Below are positions 13,129-25,735 of a stretch of DNA of 64,000 nucleotides, in pieces. The position numbers were made by a program, and so were the translations under genes. Origin of the DNA: Phoronis australis (Eukaryota; Phoronida; Phoronidae); assembly GCA_002633005.1 (NCBI GenBank), contig NMRA01000643.1, positions 166,544 through 230,543 of the forward strand, given 5' to 3'. Below the pieces are notes generated by a model. It was not told the origin of the DNA and did no database searches. It worked only from the letters and a program-made list of their open reading frames with translations. Within the stretch, counting starts at the first letter, position 1. Every line of letters begins with the position of its first letter.

Positions 13129-15027
13129 CCATGTTGTGACGATGAGAATATACTAGATGACAAGTATTAAAAAATAACTTGAAGATGCTAACAGTTGGTC
13201 CAAACAAAGGCAGTATGGCATATTGTGGGAACTCTTTGCGTAAACTAAACGTTCAGTGATTTTTTTATTGTAAAGAATCCAGCAAATACGTGGATAAATT
13301 GATACAGAAGGCTTGCGCTGCCAAAATAATAAATATTGGAACAAAATATTAACCAGTCACCGCGCACTGCTTGCAAACACAGTGACTCCTGTCGATAACT
13401 CCGATGGTATCAAAGTTAAGTGTTCCCATGGTAGCGAAGTGTTGATATCAACACTTCGCTACTAAATCCACCTGTTTCTTCTGAAGTCAACTCACACTGT
13501 TAACTTCATTTCAAGACCGAAGTTAAAAGTTCCCAATGACCAAAGCTTTTACGAGTCATTGGAAAGGCCTTTTAATATTCATATTCATGTATTTATTTTC
13601 ACAACCTTACCTGTAGCAGGGGTACAGTAAGTAGCAGGGCTGCTCTATGTATCTTATCAACATTAACCTGTTCTGTTCAATTCTTTATTGAACATTAGCT
13701 CTAAGTAGCTTAGTGGTGTCTGGTATTAATTTGTATTACATGTTCATTCAGATAACTATCCCTTTAGTAGACTGCATATTGACTTTCAGCTGGTAAATAT
13801 TGTTACTGGCTGTGTTTTATCCACTAGTTCGTCTAGTTGCTTTGGAATCGGATTAATCCCGAAATCTTACGTTAAAGAATTAGATTCGATCTATTCTTAA
13901 CTTAGAATTGCCTTCTAATGAATTAAAAACATTATGCAGCATCATTGTGGATGTCAAGTTCAGTAGATAGTGTATCGGATTGCTCAACTACAGATAGTCT
14001 CTCTAGAACAACTATTCAATTTTTTTTTGCGATTTTAAAATGTATGTGCATTGCATTTTTCTGCATTTTGTTTTTTATTGTCAAGTGTAAAGTTTTGGCG
14101 AGTGCAAGACTCCGGCTTCTATGAAAATATACCACCAGCACCACCGACTTGTCTTCTGGCGTAGGAATAATCAAATGCATTGGAATTAATTAATCAAAAA
14201 ATTACTGTGTCTGCCTGACTGGAGAATCCCCATTAAGAAACCCTCTGCGTAATAACGTGGGAAATGGTTCTAGTGCATTCCTTTATTGATTTGTTTTCTC
14301 ATTTCCAATAGTGTATGGACATTGGTAATCTCATATCTGTGTTCACATAGTTTACCAATCTCCCTCATATTTAGATTTTTTCTGTTTTTCCTTGAACTTA
14401 CTCGCTTTGAGATTTACAGCATTTTTTATCTTGGCTAAAGAGTTTCAAATCAATATCAGTTTTAATTATTTCTCCTGTCCAAGAGAAGGCCCTTTTGTTG
14501 ATGTTTGTGAAGCGTTTGGCACAGAATCGTCTGAGCTTTATGTTTATAGTTATTTCATGGCAATATGAATTTTTTCTCCAGACTCAAAGCTTTGTCTTGG
14601 CATTTCTGGTTAAATGAACAGATTTGAAGTATATTATTCAGAGCAAAGGTTTTCTCAAATGAAGTGCACTCCAACTTTTTTACTGACAATATAGTGTAAA
14701 TATTTGACTTTGGGAAGGAAACCTTTGCATTACCATGAGTCTTACGCATTATGTGCAGAATCGAATGATAAGATAATTAACATATTGTGTTTGGTACTCT
14801 AAACTAAATCAGTAGACGCCAGGGGTTTGTTAAAGAAAACGCGCTGCTGAAAAACATTTGTTAATAGCAAAGAATTTCAAATTCTGCTCGGCCTTTTCTT
14901 AAATATAAATGCATTAAACAAGAAAGTGCCTGACTAGATCTCATTTACACGGTACTAGTTGACATGGAACAACCTACTTGGAACAAACTGATGCCACTGT
15001 GACAACTTTTGTCACTCCTTTCTGAGG
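13129..15027. repeat. Tandem duplication of about 1.9 kb, copy 2
   Basis: Second copy of 11253-13127. It differs by scattered substitutions and short indels, the clearest being about 18 extra bases (TGATTTTTTTATTGTAAA) at about 13257-13274. Sequence continues uniquely after 15027. The level and type of difference is what two alleles of a polymorphic animal would show. Confidence 0.9.
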
Positions 15028-16347
15028 TAAGTTGATCCGGATCATCTTGAACCATGTCAACTATACAATATTTAATCACAAATCAGTAGTAAGGTGCAAA
15101 GGACCATCTCAATTGCATTTCCACCACTGCATACATACGTGAGGTTATTTTGGTGCCGTATCTAATAATTGCCATTCACTGTCTTGTCGTTTAAATTTAT
15201 TTTGTCTCTGAGTATGACGGTTACATCTGCTACAACCTGTTCAAATGACACAAGGAGCGGAAACAAGGATCCAGTATTGGCCATAATACTGAACAGTGAC
15301 ACAGATCAAGTCTTGCTGTAACAAAGTAGTTCTGTGTCAAACATTGATCGTGTAAAAGTGACGTCAGGTATGCCTGGTGTATATTGAAAATTTCAAAAAG
15401 TTAACCGACATGATTGAAGCCATACATAAGATACTGCTTTGATACTACTGAAATTAAAACACTAAAACATTAAAACACTGTGATGTCACTTGTTGTTTTG
15501 TTTGTGTTGCTTTTAACATGGTGATACATTTATTGTTTGTTTTTGCTAAAATGTCTTGCTTGTGACTTTGTGAAGGTTGGATTCTTTTGTAACATGATAT
15601 TTAACTAAACCAGCATTACAGGTTCAGAAGTCAACAGAATATGAATAATCAAAAAGTTGTATTCAGAGTAAAAGCATAAGGTACCATTGCCTAGTTATTA
15701 CTTGGTGAAGTAAATTATCTTTCTTGTCCATAGCAATGGTTTTGTTATTTATTTGTTTCATTTTGCACTCTACAGGTCTCATTTCTTATCTGATTTTCAT
15801 GAAATTTACGCACAATATGTGCCTTTCTAATATCTAGAGGCCTGTTGTTTTTGGTTGAATTTGGTTGCAAGATGTCATTGTGGTGGCCATCTTTCTTTTA
15901 TTTGACTGATGTCACTTTCTGGTGACCACTTGCAGAAACGTTACCATACAGCTGTTGATTTGCACTCCTACCCATGGAGTAGTTTAGATGCACAAATAAT
16001 TCACATCTGATCAATACAGCTCTGTTTGCTCTCAGTACCTTCCAGTTTCAGTTGTTATTGTTGCAAGACATCACTTTGTACTCTGCATGTTATGGAATAG
16101 AGAAGACAATACCCTGGTGGCTGGTCCATTCGTTATGTGTGTTTACACTTAAGGCTGTCAATAAAATCCATGTGATGCTTCGTATAACGAATAGGAAATG
16201 AATTGATCATTTGATGACTGAGAAATGAAATTGTCAACTGTGTTGATTCTTGTAACACTGCCATTTGGTAATTATTCTTCAGCTGTTGACTAAAGTTTTC
16301 ACCAACAGCGTGGCAATTTCTATTTTTCAAAAGCTTATTACATTGCT
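15028..16347. other. No gene recognised
   Basis: AT-rich sequence with no convincing coding exon, RNA gene or repeat. The few short open frames lack any motif. Confidence 0.4.
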
Positions 16348-16600
16348 CAGCACTTGAAATTTTTCTCTTTTAAGAGGATTTCTCTTTTTTGGTTTGGGTT
16401 TCCCTTTATTTGATTTCTAGTTTCCTCCTTTTCATCTCTTTTTTTTAATCATTATTTTCTCTTTATTCATACAAAAACTTTTATTTCATTTAAATTTTAC
16501 GACACAAAAATATTTCTATCTTACAAGCCTATTTATTTGTGGAACGATAGATTATCTGGAAAATTTTCCGCTTTTTTGTCTTTGGTCATTCCAAGCCCTG
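16348..16600. mobile_element. CAGGGCTTGGAAT-family MITE, decayed copy
   Basis: The right end reads GGTCATTCCAAGCCCTG (16584-16600). The left end CAGCACTTGAAATTTTTCTC is a degraded form of the family start CAGGGCTTGGAATTTTC. The interior (ATTTAAATTTTACGACACAA, then CAAGCCTATTTATTTGTGGAACG) matches the copies at 33318, 48130 and 53246. There is no coding capacity. The termini resemble those of hAT-type DNA transposons. Confidence 0.65.
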
Positions 16601-19170
16601 ATAGCTACAAAATATATGCTGAACGTTTCTCAGTACAGATTTTTGTCCTTTTACAAATTGATTTTTGAATTTTGTAATTGCAAATCGCATCACTTTTATT
16701 ATTGTCAAGTTTTTTTTACTTACATAGTCAAATGTCTAGCACTGATTTCACCTTTTTCAAGCTTGTTATTTAATTCCATTACTCTTTGCTTTGAGTCCAA
16801 TCTATGATGTGGAGATAAATGCACCAGCCTGAAAGCATCGTTCAAAACTTGTCAGTCTCAATTGGCCAAATGTCTCTTTGTTCTCTATGACATACGAGAA
16901 TTTATATTGAAAACCGTCTACTCGTTAACAAAAGTTGAATTTTTATGTATCCAGTGTATGCATAAGTGTTGGTAACCAAATGGGTAGTTTTCAAGAGTTC
17001 TCATAGAAATTGCTGACTTGTAATTGAAATTTTAATTTTGCTCATTTCTTAATAATGCTTTCATTTTTTTTAATAAAGTTCAACCTGATTACTACCTGGT
17101 TTATTCAATTTTACGTAGTGTTGCAGTCTTCGGTCCTTAGATATGGTACGTCTTCACCTGTTTAGCTCAAATATGGTTGACGAGTGAAATTTTATTTCGT
17201 CAAATTTCTTTTAAGATAGTGCTTAACAATATCTGTTACAAGCATGCTTTTACGGTGTAGATGTCTCAAAACAGTATTAGGTAAAATTTCCGTAGGTTGC
17301 AGCAAGGTAAACAGCCTTTGAAAAATGGAAAATTGCAAATTTTGGCAATTAATTTTGTGTGAACTAAGGTTAGAGTGGTTGTATTTCGATGCATATGTTT
17401 ACTGTGCATTATTCTTTTTTAGCCAAAAATAAACTTGTAGCTTACCTGCAATACTTTTCTGTCGATTAATGCACCCTTTTCTTCTCTCGTGTTCCTTTCA
17501 CATTTGCTGGCTGAGCCCAATTCACAGTGACTATTGGGATACTGGACAAGTCCATTGTGAATTAAGGGGAAGCACAGTTTTGCTTGGGTACTAAGCCTCG
17601 CTTATATTAATTGTCATTTAATTTTGTTCAATTTGTTCAATGTCGGATATTGAAAAATTACAGTAATCCTAGCTTTTATATGAACAATTTTGACCAGGGA
17701 AAAGTCTCTTGGGTGCAAAAATGATGCTAGTTATTGTCTTTGGTATTGTTATAACTTTTCATATCAATATTTTTAAATGGTTAAGTGTTAATCTCAGTCT
17801 AAAGTTCAGATGTTATACATACCAAGAAAGTTTAATAGCGTTTGGGTTTTAGTTTTTGTATTTCACCATCTGAATTAATTTTGGTTTTTGGTACCCAACT
17901 TTTTTCTCATTCTCTCACAAAGTTGAGAGTCTAAAACATCTACGCTCAACAAGAGTAATATCTACAAGTCGAAGTGTTCTGAGAGCACTACGCACAATGC
18001 AAGCGCCCCCTTTAGGCACACAGAGTCATCACACTCCAGCACTGACTAAACAAATTCCGAGATATTGGCTTTGATAACTCTTTATCACTGAACCTTCATA
18101 TCAAAGTCACTGCTGTTTTATAAACAAAAGACTCAATACTCTCTTTAACAATAATGCTACATCAACACAGCTACACATGTGGCCTTGATGTTTTTGTGTG
18201 AAGGTGCAGGAATGGACATTTTGAGGAGGCCCCATTCACAATCTAGTGTCTTGCAACAATGAAGTGACCATCGGTATCAATAGCTATGTTACCCAAGCTG
18301 AATAACATGTAAAACGTTCTTTCCTCATGCTCTCATGGTTTCTTACCAGTTAGGCTTAGTTTGTCTGGTAAAGTACAACTCTTAGTTTGTTGTGGAACCA
18401 TTTTTTGGTTGTATAGTTGGTGAAAGATGCCTGACTGAAGTTCAGCAGAACACCTGATGTTGTGTATATGTTGCATATTCATGAATATGAATGTAATCGG
18501 TAAAAGATTTGTCATTTTAATTATTGATGTTGTCACAATACATAAACATGAGTAAGAGCACATGTCATGATCCCATTCAGAATAAGGCACTGAAGGAGTG
18601 ACTATTTCATTACTCAACTCTGGCACTCTACCACTAGACTGGAGAAACACAAACTGCATGCTTGCGTTCATAAAGGGCAACTGGTCCCTTTCGAAAAACT
18701 ATAGACATTTTTGTCTACTTGGATACTATGTAAATTATTCAAGCATTTTTATGTAGTAAATTGACATATTTTATTTAATCTTACAACATTCTGAGTCTGT
18801 AAGCATTATTTGCACTTGTTTTTCCTATGCGTCTTGCAATGACCAACGTATGAGACAGGTGTACAGGAAACACAACCAGCATCAGTGACAGCAAAACAAA
18901 GACTGGATTGGAGAAATACAGGACTGAGGGTAATGTCAATATAACAATCCTCATCAAGACACTTGCAAGGCACTTTCAGCGATATATTTTCTCGAATGGA
19001 ACTAAAATAATAAATTCAGAATTACATTCCAACCTCACGGACCACTAACTTCAGTGGCTGTCATTCGGAAAATACAAACAAAAAATCCATTGTGGGCATT
19101 TAGCTAAACATGGGCATTAAAATGGCTGAATTTGGTATTGCTTTTATGGTGTCGCCCATTTAAATGTTTT
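16601..19170. other. No gene recognised; downstream of the receptor at 19171
   Basis: AT-rich sequence. A 115-codon minus-strand frame (18333-18680) has no recognisable motif. The 3' UTR of the minus-strand receptor ending at 19171 presumably lies in the right-hand part. Confidence 0.4.
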
Positions 19171-20784
19171 CTATATGGCTGTTGTCATCAGTTCCTTTAT
19201 TGCGCGATTCCAGTTGCTCAAAGACAATGTATGATTCGCGTGATGCCGACCTGCGTTCCTTGTATTGTGGTTTATCATGGCCTGTGCCATCCCTGGTTTA
19301 TCCTCTTTTAAACTTGACTTAGAAGAGGCATGCTGAAAACCCAAAAACTTTTCTGAATCTACGAGCTTCGGAACTTCGACTGGCGAATTTGTACCTGCTT
19401 GAAAGTCTGGATTGGCAACCTCATAGCCTGTGATTTCATTACTTGACACTTCTGATATACTTTCCTGAAAATCGGTCACATCTCGTGGATGAAATCTCAG
19501 TTGACTAATAGGCAAATAAATTGGCCTGCTGTTTCTCTGAGCTTTCATGTGCGTCAGAAGTGATGGTGCTGGCCCTTGAACGGAAGGAATGGACCTTGGG
19601 CTCTTGCAGTTTGGACTACCTCTAGTCTGCATGAATGGATGATGCGCTCTATATGTTTCCTCCATGCTGGTTGTTTCTGTTGCCAACAGTTTAGGCTGAG
19701 GGTTAAATGCGTAACTCGTAGGTGCATCTGGACTTTGTTTTCCAGTCGGCTGGATGCTAATTTCTTTTTTCTGTGCATTTCCTAGTTGCTGAGCGTAATC
19801 CGATTTTTGTGCTTTTGCCGACTGTATTGTTTTTGCTGGCTTTTGTGCTTTTCCTAACTTCTTTGCTTTTTCAAATGTCCTTTTTCTAGCGTTTTCCTTC
19901 AGCATCCTCAGACGAAATTGCAGCTCGGTGATTATATCCATTTTCCAGACACAGGCTAAAAATATGACAGCAGTTTTGGCAAACACACATATTTGGGCTG
20001 CAACGTGTACATTGGTGTCATTGGGATTTGTAAACTGCAGGAAATGCAGCACCATGTTCACAGTCATGGAGATGGAACACGCCGCATTGCGTATTGTATT
20101 CATGGTCTCGCCTTGACTCATTTGGTCTTGGTTCCTTGATGTTTTACTACGTAAACACGTGAACAGGGTCACAGAGCAGGTGGCGTACAGCAGGAAGTTA
20201 GCCAATACGAAACAACTGGATGGCACGACAAAGAAAATCAGCAGTCCTGATACCTTAGATATGAAGCAATAGCCGCCACCAATTCCTAAGCTGAAACCCA
20301 AAATTTCCTGCTCACTCTGTGTTGTGCTGATGAATGGCAACAAGAATATGGGCCAAACAAAAGCTAAAGGTATTATCCAACTGTAGAGCGTATAAGTGAT
20401 GTATTGTTTTTTATGTGACTTCATCCTCTGGATGTAGTGCGTGAGGTTCCACCAGTTGTCTATGGCACTCATCTTCAACCATGAGAATGCTGCCAACCAG
20501 AAATATTCAGTCAAGATGGCTCCCATCAAGCACAGCACTTTGCTACCTGTTAGTCTCAGAGTAAACATGGTGATAAGTTCTTGCATGGCGTGAGAAAGGC
20601 ACATGTTGATGACGCAGTATCCCCCGGTAGTGTGCAGGCGCGGAATCACGATGTAGACTAGAGCTGTGGCAATCAGAATGACAATACTGACCATGGTGAA
20701 TATTCCATCAAAATATTCCAGAGGCATGTCCAAGCTGTCCTGTGTTTGGTTCAAGGAATTTGTAAACTGGTGGACTGGTGTCAT
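19171..20784 (-). CDS. Methuselah-like/class B-like 7TM receptor (paralogue C), single exon
   Basis: A 537-residue membrane receptor with a short N-terminus (about 26 residues, NQT glycosylation site at 12) and seven hydrophobic segments: TM1 27-48, TM2 55-75, TM3 82-105, TM4 127-150, TM5 173-203, TM6 about 232-251 and TM7 about 260-280. C85 before TM3 and C173 before TM5 are placed for the class B disulfide. The TM3 motif YFWLAAFSWLKMSAIDNWW resembles the Methuselah/secretin pattern of aromatic residues followed by a WL step, and a Pro in TM5 fits too. There is no large ectodomain, GPS site or hormone-receptor domain. The 260-residue tail is rich in Lys/Ala/Gln, with repeated AQK steps at 303-340, then MEETYR (354-359) and YEVANPDFQ (444-452), both shared with the paralogues at 30.5 and 46.3 kb. 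The ATG at 20784 is the first in frame. The ligand is unknown, and an orphan lineage-specific expansion is likely. Confidence 0.8.
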   Translation of the reverse strand: MTPVHQFTNSLNQTQDSLDMPLEYFDGIFTMVSIVILIATALVYIVIPRLHTTGGYCVINMCLSHAMQELITMFTLRLTGSKVLCLMGAILTEYFWLAAFSWLKMSAIDNWWNLTHYIQRMKSHKKQYITYTLYSWIIPLAFVWPIFLLPFISTTQSEQEILGFSLGIGGGYCFISKVSGLLIFFVVPSSCFVLANFLLYATCSVTLFTCLRSKTSRNQDQMSQGETMNTIRNAACSISMTVNMVLHFLQFTNPNDTNVHVAAQICVFAKTAVIFLACVWKMDIITELQFRLRMLKENARKRTFEKAKKLGKAQKPAKTIQSAKAQKSDYAQQLGNAQKKEISIQPTGKQSPDAPTSYAFNPQPKLLATETTSMEETYRAHHPFMQTRGSPNCKSPRSIPSVQGPAPSLLTHMKAQRNSRPIYLPISQLRFHPRDVTDFQESISEVSSNEITGYEVANPDFQAGTNSPVEVPKLVDSEKFLGFQHASSKSSLKEDKPGMAQAMINHNTRNAGRHHANHTLSLSNWNRAIKELMTTAI

Positions 20785-21283
20785 TTTTGTTATCTCTGCT
20801 GATCATGAATTGTCTACACTCCCTGACTGCTCAGTTTCTTCTGTTGTTACTGTTGTATTGCAAGCTTTCATGCCAACTTGCCAGATGTGTTATTGGCTGC
20901 ATATGGTGTACTACTCTGCATATATAAAATCTGTAGATAAAGGGAAAATGGTTTTGTTGAGAGGCACTCTTACGTAACCCCTGCATGATATAGTTGGCTA
21001 GTTATAAGGTTTTTTGTTCTGTGATTGTGTGAATTTCATTGAAGTGCCTAAAGGACAATATTATCTTTTTGAAAGCATTTTTGGTAAATTTGGCATGTTT
21101 CACATACTTTGAAAGGTGTTATGAACCTTTATAGTCAATTTCAGTTAAAATAAAATTGATGAAAATTACAATTCTTCAAGTCGTACAGTGCAAACACTGA
21201 GTGATTGTTTGGCTGAATAGCTGTTGTAGTTTTGTTATCTGTTTCTGGCATCATTGCTCAAGTCAAGATTTTAGTGACTGTCA
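20785..21283. other. Upstream region of receptor C
   Basis: Holds the putative 5' end of the minus-strand receptor. On the minus strand a TATA-like string (TTTATATATG, near 20915-20930) lies about 135 bases upstream of the ATG, and an ATG at about 20806 opens a short frame overlapping the receptor start in another frame. Both are weak signals without support from other data. Confidence 0.25.
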
Positions 21284-21750
21284 CTCTCATCTGGGTGAAA
21301 CGATCTGCACTCTCATCTGTGTGAAAGGGTCTGCACTCTCTGTGTGAATTGGTCTGCACTCTTATCTGTGTGAAACTGCACTCTCATCTGTGTGAAACGG
21401 TCTGCACTCTCATCTGTGTGAAACTGTCTGCACTCTCATCTGTATGAAACTGTTTGCACTCTCATTTGTGTGAAACGGTCTGCACTCTCATCTGTGTGAA
21501 ACAGTCTGCACTCTCATCTGTGTGAAACTGTCTGCACTCTCATCTGTGTGAAACTGTCTGCACTCTCATCTGTGTGAATTGGTCTGCACTATTATCTGTG
21601 TGAAACTGTCTGGCTTGCACTCTCATCTGTGTGAATTGGTCTGCACTTTTATCTGTGTGAAACTGTCTGCACTCTTATCTCTGTGAAACGGTCTGCACTC
21701 TCATTTGTGTGAAACGGCCTGCATTCACATCTGTGTGAAACAGATTTCCC
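21284..21750. repeat. Minisatellite, 26-bp unit, about 17 copies
   Basis: Tandem copies of TCTGCACTCTCATCTGTG TGAAACGG with substitutions (TGAATTGG, TGAAACTG) and a few shortened units. It is non-coding in all frames in any meaningful sense. Confidence 0.95.
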
Positions 21751-24239
21751 AGATAGTGGTCAATGTACCTGTAAATTGGGTCCAGAAGCATTATAACATA
21801 AGCAGTAATTTAATTGTGAAATAACTCAAATGGGTAATTTATTTTAAATCGTAATCTTATCGTCAATGAACCAAAATGCTGACTGATGTTACGATTTTGT
21901 AAGTTTTCATAACGGGGCGTGCAAGATGATTTCTATGAAGTCGTAATCAAAGCACCTACTAAACCAAGTTACGCTCCAAGCTGTCTGAAATGACGTTTGG
22001 AAAAATTGTTTAGCCATAGTTTTACATGCATCCTATATATTTTTAGAAAATTCCCATGGGTAAGTAATTACGTGTTAAGAATTGCATAGTGTAAGTGTAG
22101 TAAGGACTGAATAAAGTGGTGTTCATTGCCTAGCATTTAATTGCACTAAAGGTCGAAGTGGTATAATTGAGAATAGAACGTGAAATAAATGGGGATATAT
22201 AGGTGACTTGAAGCAAAGCTGCTGCCACTGATATGACTGGCGGACAAGCTCAGTCATGAATATTCATATAAAATTGATTTATCACCAGTTGTAGCGACTA
22301 TTGATGCAGATGTGGCACCTCTCCAAAACTTTCACTGGTAGTTTTTAATACTGTTTCTAATGGTGAATAATACTACCAGGAGATGAGAAGTAGACCAAGA
22401 AATGAGAATTTAAAAGATTATACAAAATTGTTGAAGTTCGAGTGCATGATTAATGACTGTACAAATTAGTTTGTCACTGGTTGGTGATCAGCCTGTGAGT
22501 TGTAATATTTTTATATCGTGATTTACAGTGAGATACCAAAATGATAGAACTATATACACGAGATGTGAACAGAGGATTTAGAAAATTAAAGAGAAAATTA
22601 AAGAAACATTGAAATAACAATGAGCACACTTTTTCGTGACCATGCATGTAAGCTGTATTGTGACTGGTTGGTAATCAACTGGTGTGTTACCATATCTTTT
22701 TTACTTGTTTCATGGTGATCATCTATCTCAAGTGAATGATAATCAGTCTATTGCTGTGTTCTGCAAATCAGCATTGCTATGGTGATCTTTCACTTATTTA
22801 CACACAATATGATGGACAAGTGACATTCTATATTGTCAATTTTTTCACAAGAATAAAATTTAAGAAAAGTTTAGTCTATTACTGGCAAGGTTTGTGCTGT
22901 GTAGAAAAACAAAATTTGTGACGTTTTCCATTATTTGAAGCAAAGTTATCGGGTCACAGTTATGAACTTGTTTTGTGCAAAGTATGTGGAAAATTTCTGT
23001 CATCTATAGACATTCCTAGATGTAATTATATTGTTACTCTCCAGTGTGGGACAATAAAAAATTATTTTCTTCATGGTCGGAGTGCACATCACGTTTTATA
23101 AAGACAAAATATTGGCCATCTCAAATTGAAGGAATATGATGTCACATACTCTAGGAATCATGAAAACGTGCTGGTGGCTATTTTCGACCAACTGCCAAGT
23201 CTTTCAAACAACGTTGAGTACAAAATGCAGCGTGTGATAATGTGATGACTGCCAAAATTGCCAATTTGTCCCAATCTTTAGAATCAAGAAAATACAATTT
23301 TGGTTGGAATTTTGGTGTCCTAAATTTAGAGAATTTTTAGCGTACTTGGTGACCTTCAAGTATTGATTCCTGATTTTTGTCATTTTTGAAATCCATACCA
23401 ACCTCTAGCCTATTTACATTGGCACAACATTTCGGTTGGTCATTTCTCCTGCCACCTGCAGGTGTTACGATTTTTAGAAGAACGAGCTTGAGTACATTGC
23501 ACTCATGGAGGGCACTTGGATTGTGTTTTTTCCTGGTGAGGACTCGGTGATCTAGTGGTTCAGACCCTGTCGTGCTCCAGACAAAAAATACAATCCATTT
23601 GTCCACCTTGAGTGCACCTGATACCAGTGCTTGTTCTGAGAATACTGTAACACCTGAAGATGGCTGGAGAATTGTCTATCTGAAACATTGTGCTGGAGGT
23701 TAGTGTAAATAGACCAACGTATTTTAGAAATAATGTTACTGCATTGCCCTGTTAAAGTGGTTTTAGGAAGTCCTCAATTTTTGGGAAAATACTGTGGAAG
23801 CTAAGCATTCTTCATATTTTAGGGCTTCTTACATTATTTGTTAATCCCCTTAAGATTTTAAAAAAATGATAAATTACAGTACAGACTTTTGAAACTAGCA
23901 AAGCATCTGAAAGAATGTGAATTAAACTTTTACGTGTTACCAGACTGTGTTGTTTCCTGAATTTGTGAGTTTTTACCACATACAACTAGTTATCACATAT
24001 TTCTTCACAATGAAGCTGACAGAATTTGAAGTGCCTGGCAAAAGGTAAAAGGTTAAAAGCAAGACTTTGTTATCATCATTTCAATGGAGGACTGAACTAA
24101 ATACAGAGTAAACAAAATTAAACATGTCAAATTTATAAATCTACTAATCCCTGGAAGTTCCATTGCACGGTATACTTATGATTTGTCATAGTTGTGCGTT
24201 TAGTTTCTAGTTCTTAATACCATATGCTCTGTTGAAAAC
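21751..24239. other. No gene recognised
   Basis: AT-rich sequence between the minisatellite and a dead LINE. Open frames (for example 23337-23606 on the minus strand) show no family motif. I see nothing else to annotate. Confidence 0.4.
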
Positions 24240-25735
24240 AAAGTTCTATTTATGTGGACATGAAAAAAGCTTTTGACTGGACAAACCATGAACTTTTGTT
24301 TTATAAATTACTGCAAAATAATATTAATGGTAGAATGTATGATACAATTTGTATGGTTTACAGAAGTCGGTTGAACTGTATACCATTAAATGGCACTCTG
24401 TATAGTGGTTGTTTCACTCCTGAAAGTGGTGTCCGTCAGGGGGACGTTTTATCACCGACACTCTTTGCCTTATGTATAACTAATTTAGCTCTGGAAATTA
24501 AACAATTGTGTAAAAGTGTCAAATGTGACCCAAACAATATTTCAGTTCTTCTTTATGCTGAGGGTATTGCACTTCTGTCTGAAAGTGAAAATGACATGCA
24601 AGATATGTTGAATGTTTGGTGTAAAAAGTGGAGAATGGTTGTTAACATGGCAAAAACGAACGTCCAGTTTTGAGCTAAGTCTATGCCTAGATGCAATTTT
24701 GAATTTATTTTAACAGTGTCATTAGTTATAAATCTTCCTACAAATATTTACGCTGTATTTTGGATCAACACCTTGACTTCAAAGAAAATTTGAATACGTT
24801 ATCTGAAGCTTCTTTCAGAGCGTCAGGGAAGATATGCTCAACATTCTGTGTTAACAAGAATCTAGGATTTTGAAACATTTAAAACATTTAATTCATGTGT
24901 GGCACCAATTTTGGATTACGGTTCATCTATTTGGGGTTACAAAAATTTTGGTAATGATGAAAATGTTCAAAGCAGAGCTATGCGTTTTTATCTAGAGGTC
25001 AATCGATTTATAACGACTCCTGCTGTTAGTGGTGACATGTGGTGGGACTTGACTGGAAACAGGTTTAAATTGAATATGTTGTGTCTTTAGAACAAAAGAG
25101 TGACCACAGATGGTGATAGGTTATTGAAAAAGGTATTTCTATGGAAGTACTATGTTGGTAGAAATGGTTGGATATATAGTATCAAAATTTTTTTAACATA
25201 ATTGGCATGCACTCCTGTTTTCAAAATTTGACTACTTGTATCATAGTAGATGCTAGAAACATACTATTTGAATACTCGAAACATGAGTCTGCTGTAACAA
25301 AACCCAAGTTAAGAACTTACATTTTATTTAAGCACGAGTTTTTAACTGAACCGTATGTGAAGCTTAATTTATCTCATTCTGAGCGATCTCTTTTGGCTCA
25401 ATTTAGAGCAGGAAATCTCCCATTCCACTTGGAAACTGGTTGCTATGTAAACACTCCTATAAGTGAAAGACTTTGCTTGTGTTGTGATTCTGGTTCTGTG
25501 GAGGATGAGCTACATTTTGTGTTTGATTGTTCTCTTTATAACTCACAGAAGTCTATTCTATTTATTCTTCTTCCTTTATTTGTATACTTGGCCATCGGCC
25601 CAAAGTACAACAAACAAGCAAACACGATCGTTGGAGTGCTATGCACACTAGTCAGTAATTCACAAGCTGTTCCGTTTTTTAGATGGGTAGTATACATATT
25701 TCACAACTGGGGTATCAGGATTACATAATAGTCTA
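24240..25735 (+). pseudogene. Dead non-LTR retrotransposon (LINE), reverse transcriptase 3' part
   Basis: Remnant of a LINE pol gene. The frame 24254-24673 has RT motif A (DMKKAFD), the B region GVRQGDVLSPTLFALC, and the catalytic box reading LYAEGIALL, so the usual YADD pair of aspartates is lost. The next pieces (24899-25090 and 25207-25728) lie after frameshifts and stops, and encode the region downstream of RT (LDYGSSIWGY) and a C-terminal Cys cluster (CLCCDSGSVEDELHFVFDC). The 5' endonuclease half is missing, typical of 5' truncation. It lies tail to tail with the LINE on the other strand. Frame breaks and the altered active site mean it is inactive. Confidence 0.85.

Noticed and set aside
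18333-18680. 115-codon open frame on the minus strand
   Set aside because: No family motif and no support from neighbours or repeats.
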